Below are positions 8,009-17,476 of a stretch of 38,814 bases of DNA, one piece after another. Both the position numbers and the translations under genes were made by a program. The stretch covers positions 1-38,814 of the forward strand of contig CAZODA010000030.1 of the NCBI GenBank assembly GCA_964578485.1. The letters are read 5' to 3'. Every line of letters starts with the position of its first letter. Within the stretch, counting starts at the first letter, position 1. The notes beneath the pieces were generated by a model. The model made no database searches. It was not told the DNA's origin and saw nothing but the letters and a program-made list of their open reading frames with translations. The DNA comes from CAZODA01 sp964578485. GTDB taxonomy: Bacteria > Bacteroidota > Bacteroidia > Bacteroidales > Marinilabiliaceae.

Positions 8009-10921
8009 ATGTTTTTCAAACAAAAATTTATTATTACCATTAGTTGCTTATTTCTTTTTGCAACTTCTCTATATCCGAATGTTAAAATCAGACATAGCAA
8101 GGATTTCCCTTTAACTATTTTATATGATAAGGATGATGAAAAAACTGTAGAACTTGCTGTTTTAGCTTTGGCTGATGATTTTGACTTGCTCACGGGAATT
8201 CGACCTTCTATAATGACTGATGTTAATGCTGTGGGAGGGGATGTAATTATTGTTGGGAGTCTTGATAACAGCTCTTTTATTAAAGAACTTGAAAACAAAA
8301 ATCTTCTTGATACAAAGGATGTTAGCGGAAAATGGGAAGTTTATGGATTTCAATTTATTGAGCATGCTTATGATGGGATTGAAAGGGCATTGGTGATTTT
8401 TGGATCCGATAAACGTGGTACTGCTTATGGGGTATTTGATTTGTCCGAAAAAATTGGTCTTTCACCATGGAATTGGTGGGCTGATGTAAAGCCCGAAAAG
8501 AAAGATTTTGTTGAAATAAACTTTCCCGGTTTTGTTTCTTCCACGCCTTCTGTGAAATATAGGGGAATATTTTTGAATGATGAATGTTGGGGTTTGAATC
8601 CTTGGGCTTCAGATACATGGGAGCCTGAAGAGTCTAATATCGGTCCACGTACTTATGCTGTTATCTTTGAGTTGTTATTACGTTTGAAGGCAAATTTTAT
8701 ATGGCCTGCAATGCATCCTTGTACCCATGCTTTCTACAAAAACCCCGATAATCCCAAAGTTGCAAATGATTACGGCATTGTTGTGGGAAGTTCTCATGCC
8801 GAGCCTATGTTGCGCAATAATGTTGATGAGTGGGATCATGATAAATACGGAGAATTCAACTTTTTCACAAATAGAGAAACTGTTTTAAATTATTGGGAAG
8901 AGCGAGTTAGAGAAAGCCAAGATTATGAAAGTATTTATACTTTGGGAATGAGGGGAATTCATGATTCAGGAATGGTAGGTGCAAGATCGATGCAAGAGCA
9001 GATAGCTGCTTTACAGGATATCATTATGCAACAACGCTCTTTGCTCACAACTTATGTTGATGCAGATGTAAGAGCTGTGCCACAAGCTTTCACCGCATAT
9101 AAAGAAGTCTTAGATATTTATGATGCCGGTCTTGAGCTCCCCGATGACATCACTCTTGTATGGCCTGATGATAATTATGGTTATATCCATAGATTTTCTG
9201 ATACTACAATAGAAAAAAGACAAGGGGGAGGTGGCATCTATTATCATATTTCATATTGGGGGCGGCCTCATGATTATTTATGGCTGAGTTCTACCCACCC
9301 GGTTTTGATATGGGAGGAGATGATAAAGGCTGCATATTTTAACAGTAATGAAATTTGGGTGGTGAATGTTGGTGATTTGAAGCCTTTGGAATATAATATT
9401 AGTTTATTTTTAGACATGGCTTGGGATACCGGTAAATTTTCCAACAGCACATCGGTTCGTGAGCATTTTAAAGCTTGGCATGTTGATATCTTTGGAACAG
9501 AGGCAGGAAAAGAAATTGCCGCTTTGATGTGGAAATATTACGATTTAAATTTCATAAGAAGGCCTGAATTTATGGGCTGGAGTCAGACCGAGCCTACACG
9601 GAAAATTCATCCCACCGAATTTAATCACTTTCAGGCCGGCGATGAAGCTCAGAAAAGAATTGAAGCTTTTGACGATTTAATTTCACAAAGGTCGGAAATT
9701 AAAAATACTTTGCCTTCGCGTTTATATGATGCTTGGTTTCAATTGGTTGAATATCCCTTATTGGGTGCTGCATATTTGAATAAGAAGTTTTTATATATGG
9801 AAAAGGCTTATTATTATGCTGCACAAAACAGATTGCTTGCAAATGATTATGCTTTGAAATCAAAGGCTGTATATGATAGTATTCAATATATTACAAAATA
9901 TTATAATGAAGAAATGGGCGGTGGTAAATGGAAGGGTATGATGTATATGCAGCCTCGCGATTTACCGGTTTTTGATATGCTGCCCATTCCGCAGTGGGAG
10001 TTTGTTACAGAAGCACAATGGGGAATTGCTACCGAAGGAGATGAAGATATCAGAAGAATAAATGAAATTAAAGGACCTTTGAATTTGCCAACTTTCTACA
10101 GTTTTTCACCGAAGGAATATTTTGTTGATATCTTTTTGAAACAAAATCAAATCTTAGAATGGAAAGCTGAGCCTTCAGCCGATTGGATAAAGTTAGACAG
10201 CTATTCGGGAACTCTTAACGGCAATGAAGGAAGTAAACAACAAAGAATATTTGTGTCGCTTGATTGGGAAAAAGCACCAAAGAGAGAAAGATTAAGCGGC
10301 TCAATAAAATTTTCGGGTGAAGGTGTAACATATTCCATTCAGGTAAATGCCAATAATTTAGAGCCCGAAATTCTTGATAAACATTTGTTTATTGAAGCAA
10401 ATGGATATATTTCCGGTTTTGCTGCAAATTATAACAGAGCTGTTAATACCGATAGCTTTGGATGGGATATTATTGATGGATTGGGTTATACAGGAAAATG
10501 TGTTTGGGTGAATCCCTTGCGCGAAAAGGTCTTGAAATACGACCCTGAATTACAAGATCCATCGGTATTGGAGTATGATATGTATTTTACACGAGGACAA
10601 GAAGTAGAGCTTACTATTTATACTATTCCTGTTCATCCGATAAATCAAAATTATAGTTTGCGCTTTGGGATAGCTTTTGACAATGAAGAGCCACAAATAG
10701 TTGATTATCGTACTTTTGGCAGAAGTGAAGAGTGGAAGCTTAATGTATTGAGGAATAATGCAATAGTAAAAACTAAACATAGAATTCCTTCAGCAGGCCA
10801 TCATTGTTTGAAAATTTATGCTTTAGATCCCGGAGTTATTATTGATCGTATTACTGTTGATTGTGGTGGTTTGATTAAAACTTATTCTACCTTGGATGAA
10901 ACAAAAGCTTTAAAACACTAA
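8009..10921 (+). CDS. GH115 family xylan alpha-1,2-glucuronidase, secreted
   Basis: 970 residues, the normal size for glycoside hydrolase family 115, whose members remove (4-O-methyl)glucuronic acid branches from xylan. A signal peptide covers about residues 1-23 (MFFKQKF then a hydrophobic run). Recognisable family signatures are YRGIFLNDECWGLNPW near 184, KANFIWPAMHPCTHAFY near 227, VGSSHAEPMLR near 260, and YYHISYWGRPHDYLWL near 411. The last 170 residues look like the beta-sandwich C-terminal domain found in this family. The enzyme should act in the periplasm or on the cell surface. The stop is 35 bases before the likely start of a GH28 gene, so the two form an operon. No SusC/SusD pair is present in the window, which is unusual for a Bacteroidota polysaccharide locus. 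The family is confident; the exact glycan is inferred. Confidence 0.93.
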   Translation: MFFKQKFIITISCLFLFATSLYPNVKIRHSKDFPLTILYDKDDEKTVELAVLALADDFDLLTGIRPSIMTDVNAVGGDVIIVGSLDNSSFIKELENKNLLDTKDVSGKWEVYGFQFIEHAYDGIERALVIFGSDKRGTAYGVFDLSEKIGLSPWNWWADVKPEKKDFVEINFPGFVSSTPSVKYRGIFLNDECWGLNPWASDTWEPEESNIGPRTYAVIFELLLRLKANFIWPAMHPCTHAFYKNPDNPKVANDYGIVVGSSHAEPMLRNNVDEWDHDKYGEFNFFTNRETVLNYWEERVRESQDYESIYTLGMRGIHDSGMVGARSMQEQIAALQDIIMQQRSLLTTYVDADVRAVPQAFTAYKEVLDIYDAGLELPDDITLVWPDDNYGYIHRFSDTTIEKRQGGGGIYYHISYWGRPHDYLWLSSTHPVLIWEEMIKAAYFNSNEIWVVNVGDLKPLEYNISLFLDMAWDTGKFSNSTSVREHFKAWHVDIFGTEAGKEIAALMWKYYDLNFIRRPEFMGWSQTEPTRKIHPTEFNHFQAGDEAQKRIEAFDDLISQRSEIKNTLPSRLYDAWFQLVEYPLLGAAYLNKKFLYMEKAYYYAAQNRLLANDYALKSKAVYDSIQYITKYYNEEMGGGKWKGMMYMQPRDLPVFDMLPIPQWEFVTEAQWGIATEGDEDIRRINEIKGPLNLPTFYSFSPKEYFVDIFLKQNQILEWKAEPSADWIKLDSYSGTLNGNEGSKQQRIFVSLDWEKAPKRERLSGSIKFSGEGVTYSIQVNANNLEPEILDKHLFIEANGYISGFAANYNRAVNTDSFGWDIIDGLGYTGKCVWVNPLREKVLKYDPELQDPSVLEYDMYFTRGQEVELTIYTIPVHPINQNYSLRFGIAFDNEEPQIVDYRTFGRSEEWKLNVLRNNAIVKTKHRIPSAGHHCLKIYALDPGVIIDRITVDCGGLIKTYSTLDETKALKH

Positions 10922-10956
10922 AATTGATACTTATTAACTATGAAATTCTAAATATT

Positions 10957-12312
10957 ATGAAAAGGAAAATTTTTATTTTATATCTATTTTTTTTACCGGC
11001 TTTATTATTGGGATCAAATAAATTAAAACAAGATGTTTGGCCCGACGGAACAATTGTATCTGAATGGTTCCACACTATTGTACCTACCGATATTAATAAG
11101 CTTGGTAAATATTATGTAATCACCGATCATGGTGTGAAAAATGACAGCACTGTTTTACAAACTACTGAGATTCAAGCAGTGATTGATAAAGCCTATGAAG
11201 AGGGCGGAGGTGTTATTATTATTCCTGAAGGCTGCTTTTTAAGTGGATCCATTTTCTTTAAACAAGGAACACATCTGCATATTCAGAAAGGAGCTAAACT
11301 TAAAGGGAGTGATGATATAAGTGATTTCGCTCTTCTTACTACACGCATTGAAGGGGAAACAAGGAGGTATTTTGCTGCTCTTGTGAATGCTGACGGGCTT
11401 GAGGGATTTACTATATCGGGTGAAGGGATAATCGATGGTAACGGACTTAGATATTGGAAAGCATTTTGGTTGAGAAGAAGTTTTAATCCTAATTGCACCA
11501 ACGTTGATGAAATGCGCCCTCGATTATTGTTTGTTTCAAATAGTAAAAATGTGCAGATATCAGGAGTGACTATGCAAAACTCTCCTTTTTGGACAAATCA
11601 TTTTTATAAATGTGAATATGTAAAACTTTTAGATTTATATATTTATGCTCCTTCTGAGCCTGTTAAAGCTCCAAGTTCTGATGCTGTTGATATTGATGCA
11701 TGCAGCAATTTTTTAATAAAAAATTGCTATATGTCGGTAAATGATGATGCTGTTGCATTAAAGGGTGGTAAAGGACCTGATGCCGACAAGCTGGAGGATA
11801 ACGGTGGTAATTATTTTATCTTAATTGAAGATTGCGTTTTCGGCTTTTGTCATGGTGCTTTAACCTTTGGCAGTGAATCCATCCATAATAAAAATATTAT
11901 GATGCGAAGGATTAAGATCAACAATGCCCAACGTTTGTTATGGTTAAAAATGCGTCCCGATACTCCTCAGAATTACGAGTATGTGTTAATTGAAGATATT
12001 GAAGGAAGCCATGTTGGTCATTTTCTTTATATACGTCCTTGGACTCAGTTTTTTAACCTGAAAGGTGAAGAGAATACTCTAATGTCGTATGCAAGTAATA
12101 TTACTATGAGGAATATAAAAATGGAATGTAACACTGTTTTTATGGTTGAAACCGGTGATCCATGGGGTACTATTGATTCATTTGATTTTCGTTTGTCGAA
12201 TTTTACCTTTGAAAACCTTGATCTTAAAGCAAGGAATCCACAAATTAACAAACATCTTGTAGATAATATACAACTTAAAAATGTTGTGGTTAATGATGAA
12301 GAGGTGTTTTAA
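10957..12312 (+). CDS. GH28 family polygalacturonase-like glycoside hydrolase, secreted
   Basis: 451 residues from the ATG at 10957. The frame stays open upstream to a TTG at 10924, but only the ATG start gives a clean signal peptide (MKRKIFILYLFFLPALLLGS). The rest is a right-handed beta-helix of the pectinase type. Family 28 acid residues are visible: SSDAVDID near 240, NDDAVALKGG near 261, CHGALTFGSES near 298, and a RRIKI stretch after it. It would hydrolyse alpha-linked galacturonic acid (polygalacturonan or rhamnogalacturonan) or related uronic-acid linkages outside the cytoplasm. It follows the GH115 glucuronidase by 35 bases, so the two probably attack one substrate with uronic acid in both backbone and branch. 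The usual NTD motif reads SSD here, a common variation in bacterial subfamilies. Activity on pectin is likely but not proven. Confidence 0.88.
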   Translation: MKRKIFILYLFFLPALLLGSNKLKQDVWPDGTIVSEWFHTIVPTDINKLGKYYVITDHGVKNDSTVLQTTEIQAVIDKAYEEGGGVIIIPEGCFLSGSIFFKQGTHLHIQKGAKLKGSDDISDFALLTTRIEGETRRYFAALVNADGLEGFTISGEGIIDGNGLRYWKAFWLRRSFNPNCTNVDEMRPRLLFVSNSKNVQISGVTMQNSPFWTNHFYKCEYVKLLDLYIYAPSEPVKAPSSDAVDIDACSNFLIKNCYMSVNDDAVALKGGKGPDADKLEDNGGNYFILIEDCVFGFCHGALTFGSESIHNKNIMMRRIKINNAQRLLWLKMRPDTPQNYEYVLIEDIEGSHVGHFLYIRPWTQFFNLKGEENTLMSYASNITMRNIKMECNTVFMVETGDPWGTIDSFDFRLSNFTFENLDLKARNPQINKHLVDNIQLKNVVVNDEEVF

Positions 12313-12374
12313 TTTCTACCTCTCATTTATTTATTAGTTATCGTACTTTATTTTTTGAATTTTATCAAAAAATA

Positions 12375-12404
12375 AAATGTTTCATAGTTTTTTATAAAAC
12401 ATTT
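12375..12404. terminator. possible hairpin terminator after the GH28 gene
   Basis: AAATGTTT (12375-12382) and AAACATTT (12397-12404) are reverse complements around a 14-base AT-rich loop, about 60 bases after the GH28 stop. There is no strong T tract after the stem, so this is only a weak terminator candidate. Confidence 0.3.
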
Positions 12405-12492
12405 CTTAGTTGAAACTGTTTGTGTAATGACTACAAAATTTATATTACCGGAACAGACTGGCGGGTTAGTACTGATAATTTAATAAATTTGT

Positions 12493-14940
12493 ATGCATAC
12501 AGTAGTTAACCAACTTAAAATGACAGAAACAGATTTAAGTTTTGAAGATTTTAGGAAGGAAGTATTAACCGACTATAGAACAGCTCATTTAAGTCGCCAA
12601 TTTAGTTTAATTGCCAGGAAGGAAGTACTGATGGGCAAGGCCAAGTTTGGAATATTTGGAGATGGCAAAGAAGTGGCACAATTGGCCATGGCCAAACAAT
12701 TTAGGAAAGGTGACTGGAGATCGGGTTATTACCGTGATCAAACTTTTATGCTGGCAGCCGGTATGACCACGCCTCAGAATCTTTTTGCAATGCTTTATGG
12801 GGAAACAGAGTTAGAGCTAAATCCTGATACCGGAGGAAGATCTTTTAACAACCATTTTGGCACACGCTTAATAGATGAAAATGGCGACTGGGAAAATCAA
12901 CTTGAATTAAAGAATTCATCTTCAGATATTAGTCCAACTGCCGGTCAAATGCCTCGTTCTGTAGGCTTGGCCCTTGCTTCAAAGTTATATCGTAACAATC
13001 CTGAATTGCAACATCTTAGCAAGTTTAGCAAGCAGGGCAATGAGGTAGTATTTGTTACTATTGGAGATGGCAGCACCTCGCAGGGTCATTTCTTTGAAAC
13101 TTTAAATGCAGCTGCAGTGTTGCAAATTCCTATGGCCGTATCTGTATGGGATGATGGATTTGCTATTTCGGTGCCAACAGAAAAACAAACTGTTAAGGGT
13201 AATATTTCAAAAGCTTTAAAGGGATTTGAAAAAGGGCAGAATGATAATAATGGTATTATAATCTATCGTGCCAAGGGATGGGATTATATAGCATTATGTC
13301 AAATGTATGCCGAAGGTATTGAAAAGAGCAGGAGGGAGCATGTTCCTGTATTGTTTCATATTGAAGAGCTTACTCAGCCTTTTGGTCATTCAACTTCAGG
13401 GTCGCATGAACGTTACAAATCTGAAGAGCGAATAAGATGGGAGCGTGATAATGATTGCCTTGTTCATATGAGGCAATGGTTACTTGATTCCGGGATCGCT
13501 GATGAAGAAAAGTTAAATCAGATAGAGAAGGAAGCAGCTCTTGACATTAAGAATGCTCAAAAAGAAGCTTTCGATTTATATTTAAGTCCCTTGATTCGTG
13601 AAAGGGATGAACTTATAGAGTTGGTTACCAATAAAAAATGTATTTGTAATGTTGAAAGGCAAAAATTAATAGATGATGCTATTATGCAATTGCGTAATGC
13701 ATATGCATTAAGCCGAAAAGAGATACTTAAGGCAGCACGTAAGGTATTACGAAATATCTGTGCCAGCTGCGATAAACCCGGTGGTTTGAAGGCTGATCTT
13801 AAAAAATGGGTGGCTGATTATTATACCAAGGCTCATAAAAAGTATAATAGTTCACTTTATGATGAAACATCAAAATCGGCACTTACTGTAATGCCTCAGA
13901 AAGCTATATACCCCGAAGAAGTTAATATGGTGCACGGACGAGAGATATTGTTGGAAAATTATGATGCCATATTAAAAAAGGATCCAAGGGTTCTTGTTTT
14001 TGGTGAGGATGTAGGGAAACTTGGAGGTGTTAATCAAACAATGGAAGGTCTGCAATTGAAATATGGAGATATGAGGGTGTTTGATACCGGGATCAGAGAA
14101 ACTACTATAGTTGGAAAAGCCGTAGGTATGGCATTAAGAGGACTAAGGCCAATAGCGGAAATCCAATATTTTGATTATCTGATATATGCTTTACAAACAC
14201 TTAGCGATGATGTGGCAACTTTGCACTATCGTACACGAGGCGGACAAAAAGTTCCTCTTATAATTAGTACCAGAGGACACAGGTTAGAGGGTCCATGGCA
14301 TGCAGGCTCGCCATTAAGTATGATAATAAATTCTGTTCGCGGAGTGTATGTTTGTGTGCCACGTGATATGACTCGTGCAGCCGGTTTTTATAATACCCTG
14401 TTGCAAGGTGAGGATCCGGCACTTGTTATTGAACCATTGAATGGATATAGAATACGGGAATCAAAACCTTTAAATCCCGGTGAATATAAATTCCCACTTG
14501 GAATTCCTGAAATACTAAAAGAAGGCCGAGATGCAACATTGGTAACTTATGGTTCATGCGTCCGAATTGCACTTGAAGCTGCTAATCAGCTTGAAGAGAT
14601 TGGCGTTTATGTAGAAGTAATTGATGTGCAAACTTTGCTGCCTTTTGATATTCATAAGGTTATATTAGAATCGATAAAGAAAACCAGCAGAGTGGTATTT
14701 TTTGATGAAGATGTGCCCGGGGGTGCAACAGCATATATGTTACAGAAAGTTGTTGAAGAGCATAATGCATTCTATTATTTAGATGCTCCTCCTGTTACTG
14801 TATCTGCAAGAGAACATCGTCCTGCCTACGGAACCGATGGAGACTATTTTAGCAAGCCAAATGCCGAAGATGTATATGAAGCAATTTACGCCTTAATGCA
14901 TGAGGCAAATCCTGAAGCTTTTCCTCCAATTTATAATTAA
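12493..14940 (+). CDS. 2-oxoacid dehydrogenase E1, fused alpha and beta subunits
   Basis: 815 residues in which the thiamine-diphosphate-binding alpha subunit (about 1-450) is joined to the beta subunit (from about 479, MVHGREILLENYDAILKKD). E1 decarboxylates pyruvate or a branched-chain 2-oxoacid and passes the acyl group to the lipoyl arm of E2. The TPP motif starts with GDGSTSQGHFFE near 192. The usual closing NN is replaced by DD in VWDDGFAIS. The beta half shows VFGEDVGKLGG and FDTGIRE. Such fusions are usual in Bacteroidota. No E2, E3 or lipoyl gene is adjacent, so partners must be elsewhere. A TAAATTTG word at 12484-12491 matches a -7 element. If it is real, transcription would start after the first ATG and translation would begin at the ATG at 12520 (MTETDLSFEDF). 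The substrate, pyruvate or branched-chain, is undecided. Confidence 0.88.
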   Translation: MHTVVNQLKMTETDLSFEDFRKEVLTDYRTAHLSRQFSLIARKEVLMGKAKFGIFGDGKEVAQLAMAKQFRKGDWRSGYYRDQTFMLAAGMTTPQNLFAMLYGETELELNPDTGGRSFNNHFGTRLIDENGDWENQLELKNSSSDISPTAGQMPRSVGLALASKLYRNNPELQHLSKFSKQGNEVVFVTIGDGSTSQGHFFETLNAAAVLQIPMAVSVWDDGFAISVPTEKQTVKGNISKALKGFEKGQNDNNGIIIYRAKGWDYIALCQMYAEGIEKSRREHVPVLFHIEELTQPFGHSTSGSHERYKSEERIRWERDNDCLVHMRQWLLDSGIADEEKLNQIEKEAALDIKNAQKEAFDLYLSPLIRERDELIELVTNKKCICNVERQKLIDDAIMQLRNAYALSRKEILKAARKVLRNICASCDKPGGLKADLKKWVADYYTKAHKKYNSSLYDETSKSALTVMPQKAIYPEEVNMVHGREILLENYDAILKKDPRVLVFGEDVGKLGGVNQTMEGLQLKYGDMRVFDTGIRETTIVGKAVGMALRGLRPIAEIQYFDYLIYALQTLSDDVATLHYRTRGGQKVPLIISTRGHRLEGPWHAGSPLSMIINSVRGVYVCVPRDMTRAAGFYNTLLQGEDPALVIEPLNGYRIRESKPLNPGEYKFPLGIPEILKEGRDATLVTYGSCVRIALEAANQLEEIGVYVEVIDVQTLLPFDIHKVILESIKKTSRVVFFDEDVPGGATAYMLQKVVEEHNAFYYLDAPPVTVSAREHRPAYGTDGDYFSKPNAEDVYEAIYALMHEANPEAFPPIYN

Positions 14941-15307
14941 TAGAAAGAGTGTTAAATCTTTAGAAAAAAGGAAAAACATGATATTTAGTTGCTATTAATT
15001 AATATCTGCATTAAATTGAATTAATTAGTGTTTAATTTTCAAATAATATTGAAGCTGAACTTTTATTTGCTTAATCCGTTATTAATTTGAATCTTTGAAC
15101 GAAGCGTTATGGTTTACCTTGTTTTAAGAACCGATAATGCAGTTATGCCGGAGGGCTATAATTATTTTTTGCTGTTCTTCCTTTTATATTAAGATATGCT
15201 ATTATAACTTAAAAAATCATATCTTATATCTGAAGAAAGGCAGTTATTGTAAAAAATTATATACCTTATGCAGATACAATAAATTTATAAAAGACAGGAG
15301 GAAACAA
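14941..15307. other. 367-bp gene-free stretch before yqgE
   Basis: This is AT-rich DNA. The yqgE frame stays open back to 15137, but that part encodes a Cys/Tyr/Lys-rich stretch unlike the family and is not taken as coding. I see no RNA gene, strong hairpin or repeat. A promoter for yqgE probably lies here, but I could not single one out. Confidence 0.5.
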
Positions 15308-15901
15308 ATGAGAAATATAGATTTAAATATTTTTCATGGAACAAAAGCAAAAATGCATCCCGAACGGGGAAAGATCCTTATTGCGGAACCTTTTCTTCAG
15401 GGGCCTTATTTTGCCCGGTCTATAGTTTTATTAACTGAGCATGGAAAAGAGGGTAGTGTTGGTTTTGTTATAAACAAATCAACTGATGTCTATCCTGACG
15501 AAGTAATAGAGGATCTTTTTAACTTTAGTGGTGAACTGTTTATCGGAGGGCCTGTGTCATCCAATACCTTACACTATATTCACACTCTTGGTCATCTTGT
15601 TCCAGGATCAATAAAGATTACCTCATCAATATTTTGGGGAGGTGACTTTGATAAGCTGAAAAAACTAATCAATAAAGGAGTTGCAACAAACGAGTCAGTA
15701 CGCTTTTTTGCAGGCTATTCCGGCTGGTCACCCGGTCAGTTAGAATATGAAATTGCAGAAAATTCATGGATAGTTTCTTCTATTGACGATCAGAAAATTA
15801 TGAGTACTGATGTTTCAATGATATGGAAAGAAAGTCTTGAACATATGGGGGATGTTTACCGTACATGGTCAAACTTTCCTGCCAATCCTACATTTAATTA
15901 G
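15308..15901 (+). CDS. yqgE: YqgE/AlgH family protein
   Basis: 197 residues from the ATG at 15308. An AGGAGG ribosome-binding site sits 6 bases upstream, unusually strong for this phylum, and it decides the start over the longer open frame from 15137. Family hallmarks are GKILIAEPFLQGPYFARSIV at about 17-36, GSVGFVINKS, LFIGGPVSSNTLHYIHTLG and FFAGYSGWSPGQLEYEI. The molecular function of YqgE/AlgH (DUF179) is not established; AlgH was first named from alginate regulation in Pseudomonas. It is predicted to be cytoplasmic, with no signal peptide. Its last 8 bases overlap the 3' end of the convergent aminotransferase gene. The family call is very secure; a biochemical role cannot be given. Confidence 0.92.
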   Translation: MRNIDLNIFHGTKAKMHPERGKILIAEPFLQGPYFARSIVLLTEHGKEGSVGFVINKSTDVYPDEVIEDLFNFSGELFIGGPVSSNTLHYIHTLGHLVPGSIKITSSIFWGGDFDKLKKLINKGVATNESVRFFAGYSGWSPGQLEYEIAENSWIVSSIDDQKIMSTDVSMIWKESLEHMGDVYRTWSNFPANPTFN

Positions 15902-16793
15902 TTTTATCGCTGATTTCCTTTATATGATGAGAGATAGTGTCGTGAAGTTTTTTTGCCAGCATGGCATAAAAACGCCTTTCTTTAAAACCTGCCACCCATT
16001 GTATTCCTGAAATACAATTGCTGAGGAATATTTCTTCAGAATTTAGCAACTCACTCTCATCAGCACCCGCTGTTTGTTCTACTGTTATATCTAAAGCCTT
16101 TGCAGCTTCAAGTATTTTGCTTCTAAAGATTCCCTCTATGCATCCCGATGAAATTAAAGGAGTGTATAGTATGGAATTATTATACCAAAAAAGATTGGAA
16201 TTAGAAGATTCAATTATTTTACCATTTCCATTAATAATCAAGCTATCGTCAACATTATTATCGTTTTTGTGGATGCTCGCTAAAATATAAGGTAAGGAAT
16301 AAATGGTTTTAAAGGCAGAAGAAGGAGATGGAAGCTTGGGATAAGCTTTGTAAACATCTATCAACAAGCCTTTTTGGGGAAAACTGTATGCTGATGAACT
16401 TAGTGCTGTTGTTTCAATAAGCCATGATGCATTTAAAGTATCAGGACTGTAAAGGCCGGCTCCTTTTCTGAAAATTGATAATCTTACACGTGCATCAGAA
16501 AAGATCCTGTTTTTAGTAACGAGATTTGTTATTGAAGATTTTAAGTTTTCCTTTGTTGGGAAGCCACTTATAGAAAATCTAAAAACAGCCATGGCCTGTA
16601 AGATACGTTTGTAATGATCATCCCAAAATAAAGGCAAACCCTTATGGAAGCGTATAGTTTCAAAAAAACCATCGCCATACCTGAAGGCTCGATTTTGAGT
16701 TGAAAATAAAGGGCTGTCTTCCAAAAACAAGACCCCATCATAAACTAAATATTTTTTTCTTTTTGGCATGAAAAACTCACTGTTCTGTGACAC
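15894..16793 (-). CDS. class IV aminotransferase (PabC / branched-chain aminotransferase-like)
   Basis: 299 residues of the fold-type IV PLP family, which includes aminodeoxychorismate lyase and branched-chain aminotransferases. It has the N-terminal RYGDGFFETIRF (about 38-49), the probable PLP lysine K162 in FKTIYSLPY, and E195 in IIESSNSNLFW. The GCIEGIFRSKIL stretch near 217 corresponds to the phosphate-binding region. The compact size and the GDGFFETIR motif favour a PabC-like lyase making 4-aminobenzoate for folate, but a transaminase cannot be excluded. A second ATG at codon 9 (MPKRKKYLVYDG) fits the usual family start as well as the first one. It is the last gene of a minus-strand run (AMP nucleosidase, holA, rhomboid), 47 bases after the rhomboid stop, and its 3' end overlaps yqgE by 8 bases. 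Confidence 0.85.
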   Translation of the reverse strand: MSQNSEFFMPKRKKYLVYDGVLFLEDSPLFSTQNRAFRYGDGFFETIRFHKGLPLFWDDHYKRILQAMAVFRFSISGFPTKENLKSSITNLVTKNRIFSDARVRLSIFRKGAGLYSPDTLNASWLIETTALSSSAYSFPQKGLLIDVYKAYPKLPSPSSAFKTIYSLPYILASIHKNDNNVDDSLIINGNGKIIESSNSNLFWYNNSILYTPLISSGCIEGIFRSKILEAAKALDITVEQTAGADESELLNSEEIFLSNCISGIQWVAGFKERRFYAMLAKKLHDTISHHIKEISDKTN

Positions 16794-16840
16794 AATGATA
16801 TTAATAACTTAGGATTTAAACTAAGATCTGATGCGTGGTT

Positions 16841-17464
16841 TTAGAAATTAAAAAGTGGTGACAAGAGTTGATTGAAAAAATGTATTATTAACCTTGGTTC
16901 AAATAAAATAGGAAAAATTAAACCATAAACAGCACCCCAAAAATGAGTGTCATGACCTATGTTGTCAATTTGTTGCCGCGCCATATAAGCCGAATACCAT
17001 AGGTATAATATGCCAAAAATTATTCCGGGAATAGGAATTATGGCAAAAAGATACAAGGGATGATAGGGATGAAAAAATATCGATACAAACACAATTGCTG
17101 AAACAGCACCTGATGCACCTATGGCATTATAATTTGGATTGTGTCGGTTTTTGAATAAAGAAGGAATAGATGCCAAAGGCAAGGCAGTGAAAAATAATAA
17201 TAAAAATAAAATTTCTGCTTTACCGGGAAATAAAACACTGAAGGACATAATAACACTGCCTCCAAAGGACCAAAGAACAAATAAATTGACAAATAAATGC
17301 ATCCAGTTGGCATGCAAAAATCCATGGGAAACAAGTCTTATATATTGCTTGCGATTAACTATGCTCCAAGGATTAAATTGAAAACGAGCCATGATGCTCG
17401 CATTGTTGAAAGCTGCAAGACTTGTCAACATTATTATTGCTGCAAGAATTAATGGAATTAGCAT
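16841..17464 (-). CDS. rhomboid family intramembrane serine protease
   Basis: 207 residues with about six membrane segments. Rhomboids cut transmembrane proteins within the bilayer. The oxyanion and packing residues lie in HANWMHLFVN (residues 51-60). The catalytic serine is S118 in GASG, and its histidine partner is H174 in HDTHFWGAVYG. All three match the family, so the enzyme should be active. It sits in the inner membrane. The gene lies 12 bases after the holA stop and 47 before the aminotransferase start, in one minus-strand run. The substrate is unknown, and the neighbours do not point to one. Confidence 0.9.
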   Translation of the reverse strand: MLIPLILAAIIMLTSLAAFNNASIMARFQFNPWSIVNRKQYIRLVSHGFLHANWMHLFVNLFVLWSFGGSVIMSFSVLFPGKAEILFLLLFFTALPLASIPSLFKNRHNPNYNAIGASGAVSAIVFVSIFFHPYHPLYLFAIIPIPGIIFGILYLWYSAYMARQQIDNIGHDTHFWGAVYGLIFPILFEPRLIIHFFNQLLSPLFNF

Positions 17465-17476
17465 AACTTGATTGCC

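Noticed and set aside
15137..15307. N-terminal extension of YqgE
   Set aside because: The strong AGGAGG before 15308 and the family start at MRNIDLN decide against it; the extension is Cys/Tyr-rich and not family-like.
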